Assembly: GCA_012064415.1 (NCBI GenBank)
Contig: SSNU01002998.1
Location: 1-19,512, forward strand
DNA length: 19,512 bases
Source: Gyrodactylus bullatarudis
Lineage: Eukaryota; Platyhelminthes; Monogenea; Gyrodactylidea; Gyrodactylidae
Direction: 5' to 3'
The notes beneath the pieces are model-generated. The model was not told the origin of the DNA. It saw only the letters and a list, made by a program, of their open reading frames with translations, and did not search any database. Made by a program: the position numbers and the translations under genes. How positions within the stretch are numbered: the first letter of the stretch is position 1; each line of letters starts with the position of its first letter. Shown in pieces: positions 1-9,001 of the stretch.

Positions 1-194
1 GAAATTGTACTCTAACAACCGTTCTTTGACTTTTTTGTAGTTCATATCATGGTCATCCTCCGTGGTTCCGCCAACAAGAATATCATCCTGGTAAGCCATT
101 ACTAAGGGGATTCCTTGAAGCAAAGTGCTCATGATTTCCTGAAAAATCTGAGGCGCTGCAGAAAAGCTAAATCCCTGATCAAAAGAATCTTCTT
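1..194 (-). pseudogene. gypsy-1 reverse transcriptase, C-terminal palm part (cut off by window edge)
   Basis: On the minus strand this stretch translates as a Ty3/gypsy RT palm: an SAAPQIFQEIM segment (usual form SAPxxFQ), then AYQDDILVGG with the YxDD catalytic pair at 82-93, then a charged helix running off the window. The usual family residue after Tyr is Leu or Ile, so Gln is uncommon. No stop interrupts the frame here. The N-terminal half of the same RT lies at 3083-3330 on the same strand, separated by the Penelope insertion PLE-A. RNase H and integrase would lie outside the window, before position 1. Confidence 0.85.
187..194. repeat. Target-site duplication of PLE-A, left copy
   Basis: ATCTTCTT here recurs at 3083-3090. 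Keeping one copy and removing everything between the two makes the gypsy-1 RT frame continuous on the minus strand without any frameshift. That supports a real duplication over a chance 8-mer match. Confidence 0.7.
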
Positions 195-206
195 AGTGAA
201 ATATAA

Positions 207-1363
207 TCTTCTAACTCTAAACTTTATTATTCTTATGGCCAATTGAAGTTTTATCGTGAATGTCTTGATCGGAACCAATACCCAAGGTCCTTTTGGAAGA
301 AAGTTCCTCGAGATGTTCGTTTTCATAGAGAAGAACATGTTGTCTTAAAGATCAAAGAGAATATTCAGAATATCGAAGAAAGAATCCAAGTCTTACTTAA
401 TTTCATCGCTAATAAAATGGTACTTATGGAAATTGATTCTGACTTCAATGATGCTTTACTACGATTCTTCATTGAAGCAGGTGAATCTGTAAAGAACCAT
501 AAATATGACACTTTGTTCAAAGAATTTGGAAAGAGTATTCGTTTTCATGAAAAAGGGATCTTCAACTTCACTGCTATTGTTTTATCTAAGGAGCAAAAAG
601 AAATCCTTTCTCTTGGTCCTAATTTTTGTATCCCAAAACGTAAAAATGAAATTGAAGACAAGGCAGAGTTTGAACGTTTGATGTATGAACTAGGTCTTAC
701 GAAGAACCGCAAAGATGATTCCAACACAGAGAAGTTTAAACTTGATCTTTTATCTATTTACAGAAGTTATGATAGAAAACCTCTAAGATCTAGTTTACTT
801 ACCAAAAAACATTTTGACGCATTAAAAGAACTTAAATCTAATGAAAACGTTTTCCTCACTAAACCAGACAAAGGTAAAGGGATAGTTTTAATGTATAAGA
901 AAGATTATCATAAGGCAGGGTTAGATTTCCTTTCGGACAAAAGTAAATTCACAAATACGGGTCAGGATAGATCGTCATATTACAAGGTAATAGAATCTAT
1001 GGAGCGTAATATGTACAAAATAGCAAAAGGACTATTTGATAAGAAAATAATTTCTGATCAAACTAGATGTTTTATAGCTAAAAAGCATAGTAGGATGTCT
1101 AGGTTGTATTTGCATCCAAAGACCATAAAATAGTTGATAATGTAGTTCCGGAGGTGTTTCCAGTAAGGCCGATCTTGGATATGTCGTCATGTCCACAACA
1201 TAATTTAGCGAAATGGTTAATTGATGTATTAAAACCAATACATACATATTATGCTAAATATGTTGTCAAAGATACATTCGCTTTTGTAGATAGAATTAAG
1301 GATTTAAATATTGGTTTAAATGAAATGATTTCATTAGATGTAAGCTCTTTATTTCCTAGTATA
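207..1363 (+). pseudogene. PLE-A reverse transcriptase, N-terminal part
   Basis: The frame is open from 207 after a stop at 204. It has no ATG, so the native start is missing. It reads through an N-terminal helical domain into SKEQKEILSLGPNF (about 577-627) and KPDKGKGIVLMYKKDYHKAG, both typical of the region before the Penelope RT fingers. The frame shifts near 1133. The next frame continues with FPVRPILDMSSCPQHNLAKW and SLDVSSLFPSI, which match the Penelope RT motif with RPI, the NLAK helix and the first catalytic Asp region (consensus SLFTNVP). The 341-bp insertion follows directly after SI. The coding piece after the insertion restarts with PIEE in frame. Confidence 0.88.
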
Positions 1364-1704
1364 TGTAGTGATCTCCTAAAGAGATTCGATTCGATAGATA
1401 TGTTTCTATTAATAAGTGGTCGAATTTTTGGGCAATTGTTGTACAAAATTTAGATAAATAAAAATTGTTTTGAATGAGCCTGTTGATCGAACAGGGACTT
1501 TTGATTTAAAATTTTACCAAGAACGAGGAATAATAATGATATGTCTTCTTCCAGCAACATGGCTGATTCTCCGATGTTGGAAGTTAATAAATCCAAGCCA
1601 AAGATCATGAAATGGGACAAGAAACTTATGAGGGAGTTCTTAGCCTTCAAAGAACAACATGCCAATATTGACTTGGATGACGAATTTAAGACGCAATCAC
1701 AACA
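1364..1704 (+). mobile_element. 341-bp TG...CA insertion, probable solo LTR, in PLE-A RT
   Basis: The segment begins TGTAGTGAT and ends ATCACAACA, imperfect inverted ends of the retroviral TG...CA type. It is flanked by TATA at 1360-1363 and 1705-1708. Removing it with one TATA joins the Penelope RT in frame (SI then PIEE, matching the family's SLFTNVPLDEA region), so the ends are exact. It carries an AATAAA near 1457. An ATG at 1541 opens a frame (MSSSSNMADSPMLEV...) that runs out through the 3' end. I read it as a solo LTR. A short terminal-inverted-repeat element is the alternative. Confidence 0.68.
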
Positions 1705-2537
1705 TATACCTATTGAGGAGACGTTATCTGTTATTAAATCTTTCATTGATGAACACGAAGGTTTTGAAATGCAAAGTAATGAAATCACTGGTCTCATTAG
1801 GATCTGTTGTACAAACGTTCCTTTATCATTACAAAACAAAGTATTCATCCAGAAAGATGGAATAGCTATAGGTTCACCTCTTAGTCCTCTTTTAGCAGAC
1901 ATCTTCCTAGGTTGGTTAGAATTAAATAAAATGTCTGAAACAATCAATTCTTACGCTGATGTTTACATCCGATATGTTGATGACATTTTTTTCTTAATGA
2001 AACCTAACGTATCAGTAGATGATTTTTTCTCCAAGAAGGATTCGTTTCATTCGAATATAGTTTTCACTATGGAAAGAGAATCTAATGGTATCTTGAGTTT
2101 CTTAGATGTCAAATTGACTAGAAGAGAAGATGGATCAATTTTTGAGAAATATTTATAAGAAGAAGACTGACACCGGGAAGTATCTACATTATGCCAGTTT
2201 CAGCCCTATCTCTCATAAAGTTGACTTAGTAATTGGTCTAAGTAAGAGGATAAGAAAGATAGCAAGCCCTGAGGAATGGTCTAACGAAATAGAGAACGTA
2301 AAGTTAAGTTTGAAGGAAAATGGTTATCCCGGTAAATTTGTTGACAAATTCATGAATGTATCTATGGATAGAAATGAGGTTGTCAAAACAGATGAATTGG
2401 AAAAAACAACTATTTTTTTGAAGCTCAACTTCAAAGGTGATGGGTTCAGTAATGACATTAGAAGAAGGTTAAATGATCTCATCAATCAACATTATAATAA
2501 CATACAATTGAAAATTGTATTTAATCTCAGAGATTGT
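1705..2537 (+). pseudogene. PLE-A reverse transcriptase, palm and thumb part
   Basis: This continues the RT after the insertion. IPIEETLSVIKSFI is followed by FIQKDGIAIGSPLSPLLADIF (the family's GxAMGSPLSPxxA motif) and YIRYVDDIFFLM with the YVDD catalytic Asp pair at 1973-1984. NGILSFLDVKLTR (consensus LPFLDV) follows. The frame shifts near 2150, then continues IYKKKTDTGKYLHYASFSPISHK, the Penelope equivalent of VYRKPTHTDRYLNFxSxHPxxHK, into the thumb and the linker before the endonuclease. The frame shifts again near 2535. Catalytic residues remain readable, so this copy decayed mainly by indels. Confidence 0.9.
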
Positions 2538-2879
2538 TTAGTTTGATTCATAAGGATTTACTGAAGCCAGAGGAGAAAACTCTATTAGTTTACAAATTCC
2601 AATGTGATTGTGGAGCCTCATATATAGGTAGAACGATTAGGAAATTATTTACACGAGCGGAGGATCATCTGAAGAAGGATACTGCGGTTACAAGGCATCT
2701 TAAGCAAGAAGATCATACAGCTTCAATTTCTAATTTTTCCGTTTTATACAAAAACCCTAATGACGACAGCATAGATGTATGTATGGGTGAAAGAAAAATT
2801 TCTTATTAACCTATATAAACCTAATCTATGTGTTCAAAAGAATTATTCCTATAATCTTCAATTACCTTGGCCAATGTGA
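2534..2879 (+). pseudogene. PLE-A GIY-YIG endonuclease domain
   Basis: In canonical Penelope elements this C-terminal nuclease nicks the target for target-primed reverse transcription. Visible here: LLVYKFQCDCGASYIGRTIRK (the 'GIY' half is VYK, the 'YIG' half intact, with the C-x-C pair seen in PLE nucleases), a basic segment with RAEDHL (consensus RxxEH), and TAVTRHLKQEDH with His residues of the family zinc-binding pattern. A frameshift near 2795 separates the last part, FLINLYKPNLCVQ...LPLPW-like, ending at a TGA at 2877-2879. The total is close to the family's usual length. Confidence 0.88.
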
Positions 2880-3032
2880 GCTTTTTCACTTTTCTCTCCA
2901 CTGTTACTATTTATTGGAGAGTTTTGGTGTTTTTTCAGCTTGCATTTTATTCTTATTTTATTTGACTTTACTATTTCTTTCATGAGTTGTAAAATATTAT
3001 CTTGAATGAACTTTTAACTAATATCATTTTTG

Positions 3033-3080
3033 AAGAATTACGACTGATGATGCTTCAAGAAATGTACATTTGGTTTAAAT
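3033..3080 (+). ncRNA. Possible decayed hammerhead ribozyme in PLE-A 3' UTR
   Basis: The core-like strings CTGATGA (3044-3050) and GAAA (3059-3062) are spaced by 8 nt, the same spacing as in the two better hammerheads at 12342 and 15247. ATGTACAT (3062-3069) could form a loopless or dimeric stem III, followed by T as the cleavage nucleotide. Stem I pairs poorly (three scattered pairs) and stem II hardly pairs. Penelope elements are known to carry hammerheads near their ends, so the location fits. As drawn it would not be expected to cleave. Confidence 0.3.
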
Positions 3081-3082
3081 AT

Positions 3083-3090
3083 ATCTTCTT
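3083..3090. repeat. Target-site duplication of PLE-A, right copy
   Basis: ATCTTCTT matches 187-194 exactly. It marks the right boundary of PLE-A, just after the AT-rich 3' end that includes TGGTTTAAATAT. Confidence 0.7.
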
Positions 3091-3330
3091 TTAATTTTCT
3101 AAAATTGAAGATAGTTAAACTGGTAGTAGTAAAGGGTCTACAGTTTTCATCCATTTTAATCTGAAGATACGCCTCCTTTAGATCGATGACACTTTAAAAC
3201 TTTACATTTTCTAAACTCATATATCTTCGAAGCGGGGAGTATGGTAAGCATTCACATCAATGAACTTGTTTAGAGTCATACTGTAGTCCGTAGTTAACCG
3301 CAGTGAATCTCCTGATTTCTTATGGACCAA
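3083..3330 (-). pseudogene. gypsy-1 reverse transcriptase, N-terminal part
   Basis: On the minus strand, after a frameshift close to 3325, the sequence reads PLVHKKSGDSLRLTTDYS then LNKFIDVNAYHTPRFEDI, the gypsy RT pattern 'PIVxVxKxxGxxRxCxDYxxLN'. A stop and another shift follow. It then reads SVIDLKEAYLQIKMDE and RPFTTT, the catalytic Asp motif (DLKxAYLQ). It ends at the Penelope insertion point. Bridging the insertion with one copy of the 8-bp duplication keeps the frame into the palm segment at 1-186. Confidence 0.85.
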
Positions 3331-4070
3331 AAAAATTGGGGCAGCAAAGGGGGGTTGTTGATTTTTGCTATTATACCAGCCCTTTCGAGCCTGTCAAGCT
3401 CTTTCTTTACCAGTGGCTTGATCGAGAAAGGAAGCGGTCTTGCAGCATATACTCTCAGATTATCTTCAAAACCGTTCTTAAGGTCCTCCATCGAATCATT
3501 GAGGAAGGTGATAGCATTTACCTCATCTAATGGTAGTCTGATTTGGTTGATGTCCATCCGAATTCCAAGTCTTCTAAGATCTTTTAGACCCAAAATTGGT
3601 CTGTCATCCACGTCGGTGACTAGGCAGTCAGCATGTATGGAACTTCCGCAGACATCGATCTTCAATGTGGCTTCTTGAGGAGTGACCACAACTTCCCTTC
3701 CAAACCCGACGAGTCTTCTCTCATAGGGTCTCAGTTCTAAATTAATAGCTTTGGCAAACTCGAGGGGTAACAGAGTGCACGACGCACAAGTGTCAACGAG
3801 TATATATAACTTTTGCTCATTAACCAAGGCGGGCACAGTGATAAAGTCTGAGCTATCTTGGGACTGAGTAAAACAGGACAGGCAAGAATTTAAAGTTTTA
3901 TTTGTTGGTTTCTTTGGAACTTTTGGACAAGCTCTAACAATGTGACCAATTTCCTTGCAATAGTTACACTGCTTGTCAATATAAGAACATCTTTCAGGCG
4001 GGTGCTTGCCGAGACATCTAGAGCACGTCACATCAACTGCAAGGACATTTACCTCAGGCTTGGCCCTTCC
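3294..4070 (-). pseudogene. gypsy-1 nucleocapsid zinc knuckles, protease and start of RT
   Basis: The minus-strand frame is open from about 4070 through 3294. It starts with two zinc knuckles: C-x2-C-x3-H-x4-C (one residue short of standard), then a standard C-x2-C-x4-H-x4-C. An aspartic protease follows: LYILVDTCASCTLLP in place of the usual LVDTGAS, so the catalytic DTG is DTC (codon at 3786-3788). The flap region and the ILGLKDLRRLGI hydrophobic motif are readable. The frame then enters RT with PLPFSIKPLVKKELDRLERAG. The order gag, protease, RT on one strand is that of Ty3/gypsy elements. The frame shifts near 3325. An active-site change plus shifts indicate an inactive copy. Confidence 0.88.
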
Positions 4071-4133
4071 TGATTCATAATCTGAGATTATTAATCTCTA
4101 ATAACTTTTATCATCTCTTTAGGTCATACTTCT

Positions 4134-4503
4134 TCATCTAGTCAAGAATTCGAGCGTCGAGGTCTCATCATTTAATCCAGTGTGAAGAAAATGACACGTG
4201 ACATTGTCCCACATTTCCTCAGGCCAATCACTTCTCTTGACCTTGCCTCTGATGCGATCGGCAAAATCCTCAATTCTCTCACCATCTCTACTCCTCATTC
4301 TGAAAAGATCATTATGATACACAAACGCTGATTTGTTATCAGTATATCTCTCCAACAGCGCGGAATCTATCTGATCGAAATCCGCTTCAATAATCGAACA
4401 AGGGGCCAAAAGGTCCTTGATTTTATCGAAAGCCTCTGCTTTCAAGCTTGTTAAGAAGAAGGCTGCCTTCATCTTCCCAAGGAAATCATCAAAAAGACCA
4501 AAT
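4134..4503 (-). pseudogene. gypsy-1 Gag capsid region (retrotransposon gag domain)
   Basis: Reading on the minus strand from about 4503: FFLTSLKAEAFDKIKDLL, then LLERYTDNKSAFVYHNDLF and ERIEDFADRIRGKVKRSDWP, ending FLHTGLNDETSTLEFLTR. This matches the generic retrotransposon Gag core, in which a helical segment with LxxxYxxxxxxxxxRxxFxxxxQxxGEsIxdfaxrLr is typical. It lies directly upstream of the knuckle-protease frame, with a short broken joint at 4071-4133. The N-terminus and the 5' LTR are missing. A different element (a LINE) occupies the sequence beyond 4503, so gypsy-1 is truncated here. Confidence 0.78.
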
Positions 4504-4909
4504 CAAACTCCTTAGTCGTTCATCATCCTTCTGCCGATCCACCAAGCATTCAAAAAATCATGTCAACAGTCCAAAACATGCCCCTGGATACCTAAAGTCA
4601 AGCCTAACAACACCACCATTGTGAAAGTAGTACCTAGCTTTCAGGCCAAATCATCCAGAACATTCATCAAGAATTAATTCCCTTCAACATTGTTCTCTGC
4701 CGCCAACGTTCACCCGAACACCGCTTTCGTTAAGCCTGGCTTGCAGAGAAGAAGAAGAAATCCTCAACTACAAACCAAGACATTACCCAGCCCCAAGAAA
4801 TTCAAGATTCCTCTGTAAGCATATCCAAATTGCACACAGACCATGTCTCGCTGGACCTTCAACCACTCCCCAAAAACGTATAATGTCGCCTCCCTCCACC
4901 GTGGTAAAA
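4504..4909. other. Gene-poor stretch between gypsy-1 gag and LINE endonuclease
   Basis: No intact frame. The plus strand is C- and A-rich and would encode Pro, Ser, Asn and Lys-rich peptides broken by many stops. This could be what remains of a LINE first ORF or 5' UTR, because the endonuclease starts just downstream on the same strand. I see no specific motif that proves it. Confidence 0.4.
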
Positions 4910-4939
4910 AAAATTTTTCGGGACTCTTAATAATATTAT

Positions 4940-5560
4940 TCTATATAACTCTCGCGCCCTGCTCACCTTCATGTTCTATATCAAGCAAATAGCTGCGAAA
5001 TACTCCCTAGCCTTGATACTCATCACTGAAACATGGCTAAAACCATCACATCCCACGGACAATATCGCCATCAACAATTATTCATGTCACAGATGTGACC
5101 GCCCAAATCAAAAAGGTGGGGGTGTTCTTGCTTTCATTCATCATTCCTTTTCTGTCAATAACATCACTTTTTGCCAATCTACCCCGGGGATACTTTCACT
5201 TACTTTCATCACAAACAATATTCCTATCCAGCTTTTTCTTATTTACAACCCCCCCCCCTCCAGCACCCACGCTCTCTTAACACGAAATCATAGACTTCAT
5301 AAGAAACAATCTCCAATCAAGTACCAGTTTCTATATCATCTGTGGCGATTTCAATCTACCCAATTATCATCCAGAAGACCTTGACTTCTCCTCTCCGTTG
5401 ACCGACTACTGTCTTTCATTGATGCTCACTCAACTCTCAGCTTTCCCTACCCGGAAAATTTCCGACTCATTCTTGGATCTTTTTTACACAAATATTTAAC
5501 TGAAAATGTTATCCTGGGCCTTCGTCTGACCACCGAATCATCTTATTCTTATCTTCAGAA
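4940..5560 (+). pseudogene. LINE-A apurinic/apyrimidinic-like endonuclease domain
   Basis: This domain nicks target DNA to start target-primed reverse transcription. Motifs in order across frames: LALILITETWL (catalytic Glu), HRCDRPNQKGGGVLAFI (the R-x-GGGV strand), IICGDFNLP at about 5335-5361 (GDFN, catalytic Asp and Asn), FPTRKISDSFLDLF (consensus TR...S.lDlif), and GPSSDHRIIL (the terminal SDH motif). All five are present, but they lie in different frames joined by shifts near 5285 and 5500. A run of ten C at 5249-5258 is a likely slippage site. Confidence 0.88.
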
Positions 5561-5689
5561 CTTGAACCATCCAACACATCTACTGTTCATTGTGTTACCG
5601 ATTGCTCATAATTTTCCTCCATGTGTATAATTAATCAAGACCACCTATTTACTCCAATGTTTACCCTGTTTGAAAACTCAATTAAAGGC

Positions 5690-6830
5690 GACCTAAAATT
5701 TCATCCCAAAAGGGCCTGGAACAAAATCAATTTTTAAACAAATCAATCGAAACTCTCTAGTGACAACACGATCATATCCGCGGAAAAAATCAATACCTTC
5801 TTCGCTAGTGTTTACTCGACCCACGAACCAATCTCTTACATTGATATCTCGGGCTCTCAACCTCCTTGCTTCACTGCCGAAATCATTATAGACCTCCTTC
5901 TTTCCATGAACTCAAAAAAACGCGAGGACGACTACCTCATCTCTCCAATTATTCTGCTCTCCCTACCTAACACCTTCTTCAACGGACTCTCCAGTTATTA
6001 TAATTACTTATTAGAATCCTGTAACATCCCTGACGAATCGCTAAAAATTAGAATTACTCCAATCCCAAAAGTGTCCAACCCAAAGGTTCCATCTGAATTT
6101 AGACCAACTTCAAACCTACCCATCTTTTATCAATCATTGATATGTATATAAACACCTTCCTCCAGAGCAAAGATATCATATCTCTTGACCCGAACCAACA
6201 TGGCTTTGTCAAAGGTAGAAGCACTTCAACTAATCTTATCGCATTTTTCGACAAAGCCAACGAACTTAAGTACAAAAAAGTCCCGGCAGTTGCCATATTT
6301 GTCGGTATTGCTAAGGTCTCCACATCATCCAAAATTGCCTCACCAAACTGAAGGTAATCAACCTAACCCTGATGTTCCTCTCCAGAAATTCAACACGTGT
6401 CCTTCAACAACCAATGTTCGGGCTCTTCCCCTATTTCATCTGGAGTTCCACAAGGTCCCAAACTATTTAACATTGTCTTCTCCTCAATCATCCCATCCAG
6501 TTCATCAGTGTCATATTTCAAATACGCGGATGACATAAAAATCCTCTGCCCCTTAACCCACGGACCCGCTGCAATCAACTCCGGACTCGCCCATCTGTCA
6601 TCTCAACTTGAACTAACAGGATTATCTCTAAACACTAATAAGACTAAAATGATGTGCCTCAGTGACAACATCCTGCTCAATTTGGATCTAAACACACTTC
6701 TAATCACTCAAATCAATGATCTCGTACTCAACTACATCCGGAAGCTAGACACCAGTATCCATACTCTAAGGATACTGAGAATTAAATCATATTTCCTCAG
6801 AAAGTTCAGAACTCAGACTCCTCCTATATA
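5690..6830 (+). pseudogene. LINE-A reverse transcriptase domain
   Basis: After a linker that includes FHPKRAWNKINF and INTFFASVYS, the RT begins with FTAEIIIDLLLSMNSKK, then RITPIPKVSNPKVPSEFRP (consensus TPIxKxxxPxxxxxyRPISLL) and LDPNQHGFVKGRSTSTNL (consensus QxGFrxgrST). The first catalytic Asp region reads AIFVGIAK where VD(L/I)xKAFD is expected, so that Asp is Gly. Next come SSPISSGVPQGPKLFNIVFSS (GVPQGS...GPxLF, shortened) and YFKYADDIKI with YADD at 6523-6534. LSLNTNKTKMMCLS (consensus NxxKT) follows. Several frameshifts, plus the lost Asp, show it is dead. Confidence 0.88.
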
Positions 6831-7205
6831 AACAATGTATCCTCCCTCATCTCGACTATGACAGTGCTCTCCTCTCCAACATTCCAAAACGCATTCAAAA
6901 AAGATTGAACAACTACAATTTCACTTTCTCCGTTCCTGCTTGGGTCCATACTCCTACAGTGAACTTCAATCCAAATGTAATCTCATCCCAATTTGGCTCA
7001 GGGAATTTGCATTTACAATCACTTTATTTGTTGAGAGTGATCTCTCTGGGCTGGGTTTCCAGCAAGGACGGCGATTTTGTTGTCAAACATGGACTTCATA
7101 TCGGTCATCATGGCGACATAACGATCGAATGCCTCGTTCACATTCTTCGTTACGGAGTGCAACAAATAGAAAAGAATAGAATAGAAAAATATTTATTTAA
7201 CAATA
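6831..7205 (+). pseudogene. LINE-A C-terminal thumb region and 3' tail
   Basis: Pieces such as LLSNIPKRIQKRLNN and SYSELQSKCNLIPIWLREF, spread over two frames, resemble the LINE C-terminal segment in which an old hybrid-gene-like stretch 'lqrlqnraxR ... l.wlpi..RR' occurs. The end at 7180-7205 is A-rich with repeated AATAGAAA, which may be the tail. Weak but consistent with the RT directly upstream. Confidence 0.55.
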
Positions 7206-7232
7206 CAGGTATACCCCAGAGATGGATGTAGA

Positions 7233-7746
7233 AAAGCCTGAATCAGTACAATGTTTGTATGAAGAGTGAAATTCAATTTATTCACTTAAAATTGCTTCTA
7301 GCTCATTTATTAAAAATACATTCAAGCTGTAAAATATACCATTGAAAAGGAAATTTCTTACTCTTTAAGACATGATTACTCCCGAACATATTGGTTCATT
7401 GATATTCTTAAAAATACAAATTAACATTTTTTCATTGAATTAGAAAACGAAAAAGAAAACTCAAGCCTTATACAGAATATTCATGAAGAGTTCTGAAACT
7501 AAAAATTGAATACCAAGTTTATTTTTTTCATTTTAAATAGCATCTAATTCCTCTAGATGGTCAAGAAAAAATGATACATCTCTAACGGTATAAGCTTTAT
7601 ACACCATGTCATATACAAATATGATAAAAAGTATACATGATGTATTATTCTAGTATAAACACTGAATTTCAGGCTTTTTAATAACTTTGTACTGATTCAG
7701 GCTTTGTACTTGTAAATCTAGAGATTTACTGATTCAGGGTTTGTAC
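7233..7746. repeat. Inverted-repeat element (MITE-like) with a duplicated right arm
   Basis: AAAGCCTGAATCAGTACAA at 7233-7251 is a perfect 19-bp inverted match to 7687-7705. The right arm occurs twice in direct orientation: TACTGATTCAGG(C/G)TTTGTAC at 7690-7709 and again at 7727-7746, with one mismatch. The roughly 435-bp interior is AT-rich and has no recognisable coding sequence. This fits a non-autonomous DNA transposon. I could not find a clear target-site duplication, and the superfamily is unknown. Confidence 0.6.
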
Positions 7747-7815
7747 GGTAACATATATACTAATGTACTTACTTCTAACCACTAGACCAGAACCCCCGTT
7801 TGTCTCCTATTACTT

Positions 7816-9001
7816 AAATCACCCATAGTATTGACACCACCTACACACTGGTTTTTTATGAACTGTTGTTTCACGAACTAATTCATTCTTAAAATTAATC
7901 CAGGCTTTTAGGAGTCGATAGAAATTTTTTGATGCGTCAGATATAGAAGGTGATGTTCTCATATACCATGCTGGGACATAAACAGTAATAAATTTAACAA
8001 TATCATAAAGATGCTCATCAGGCTCATCTGTGGTCATATAGTATCATAAGAAAAGATTTGCGGTTGTTATCCAACGAGCATTATGTGTTCCGCCAGGAGA
8101 ATATCTTTTCATGAACTCAACAAGATCTCTTCTTTGACTTTTCCCTTATGAAATCAGCTTTGGTGCTTTGAATAAATACTGTTTTTCCACTGAAATGTTT
8201 TTCATTATGAATTTAGGAATTTCGATGGGATTTTCTTCATGAATTACAATGAAATCTACAATGGAATCATGTTTTGTGATTTTCTCAAAAACTGAAGTTA
8301 TATAGCTATTTCCTGATTTTGAGCGTGTTGTGTTACCATATAACTCAACATATGCTTTTGAAAAAAACAAACTACTCTCAAGAGTGTGCGATTTAAATCT
8401 CTTTCAAGAAAAGTTATGATACTGGCAGTTTTAACTTAAAAATTTTTATAAATTATTTAAGATTACCAGTATTTATTGGACAGCCATCACAACCGATGAA
8501 AAAAATTGTTTTTAAGGAATTTCTTTTCGTCAGAATTCTTTTGATTTCATTTGCTGCAGTACTGGCTCCGCTATTTGGTAGAATCAGAGTTCCAAAATGG
8601 TTGTCATAATTATCTGCCAAGGAGAGAAATTCTGATTTTTTGGTGCTTTCACCGATTTCCTGATGAAAGTCTAAGAGCAGACATTTTATATCTTCAGGTT
8701 TTCTTTCTTCGATAGTTTCAATTCTTCTCTTTTTCCATCCTCTTATTTTGCCAAGACTTATCATATAGGATCGAGGAAGATTGTTTTCTATGACGAAACT
8801 ATTACAATAATTGACTTGAAAAGCATCTGAGCAATTATGGGCTAGTCCATATGAAAATGTTTTTTCCATATTCTTCATATTATTGGAATGATTTTTGGGA
8901 GCTGGAACGAATGGTCGAATATCTTCTTCAGTTGGATATGGACTTGCATCATCTAAATTTTGTAGAAATCTCGAGCTATCTCCAGAAAGAGGAGACATCA
9001 A
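7816..9001 (-). pseudogene. Family X transposon-like protein remnant (GCDG-NTG ... RWITTAN)
   Basis: Three minus-strand pieces belong together. 9001-8453 has LPRSYMISLGKIRGWKKRR, KPEDIKCLLLDFHQEIG (an LYFDGRKD-like strand), LPNSGASTAANEI and FIGCDGCPINTGN. 8370-8146 has FIVIHEENPIEIPKFI then a YLF segment. 8140-7819 has GGTHNARWITTANLF, then YDIVKFITVYVPAWYM. I recall these motifs (GCDGTxxNTG, RWLTTANRIL, VYxPxWF) from recurrent uncharacterised multicopy invertebrate proteins that behave like transposon ORFs. That match is from memory, not a search. The middle segment (PLQWxxCLLHxNELP in other copies) is missing between 8453 and 8400, so this copy is internally deleted as well as frameshifted. 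The catalytic mechanism is unknown to me. Confidence 0.6.

Larger units (their letters stand above)
195..3082 (+). mobile_element. Penelope-like retroelement PLE-A (2.9 kb), inserted in gypsy-1 RT
   Basis: This is a plus-strand Penelope-like element in family order: N-terminal domain, RT, linker, GIY-YIG endonuclease, AT-rich 3' UTR. It lies between two ATCTTCTT copies that mark the insertion into the minus-strand gypsy-1 RT. The coding frame is open from about 207 with no ATG, so the 5' end looks slightly truncated, which is common in PLEs. Frameshifts near 1133, 2150 and 2535, plus a 341-bp insertion at 1364-1704, make it non-functional. The limits come from the duplication and are inferred. 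Confidence 0.85.
4910..7205 (+). mobile_element. LINE-A: degenerate APE-type non-LTR retrotransposon
   Basis: A plus-strand LINE remnant with an apurinic-endonuclease domain followed by an RT with a YADD motif and a C-terminal tail. The order and motifs fit the CR1/Jockey/L2 group, but I cannot assign the clade. The 3' end is probably near 7205, where the A-rich run with AGAATAGAATAGAAAAATA occurs. Many frameshifts and stops occur throughout. Base composition (C-rich on the plus strand) differs from the AT-rich surroundings. Confidence 0.85.

Noticed and set aside
8453..9001. Intact 182-codon host gene on the minus strand
   Set aside because: It continues in two further pieces to 7816 with the remaining motifs of the same family, so it is part of a broken, internally deleted copy.
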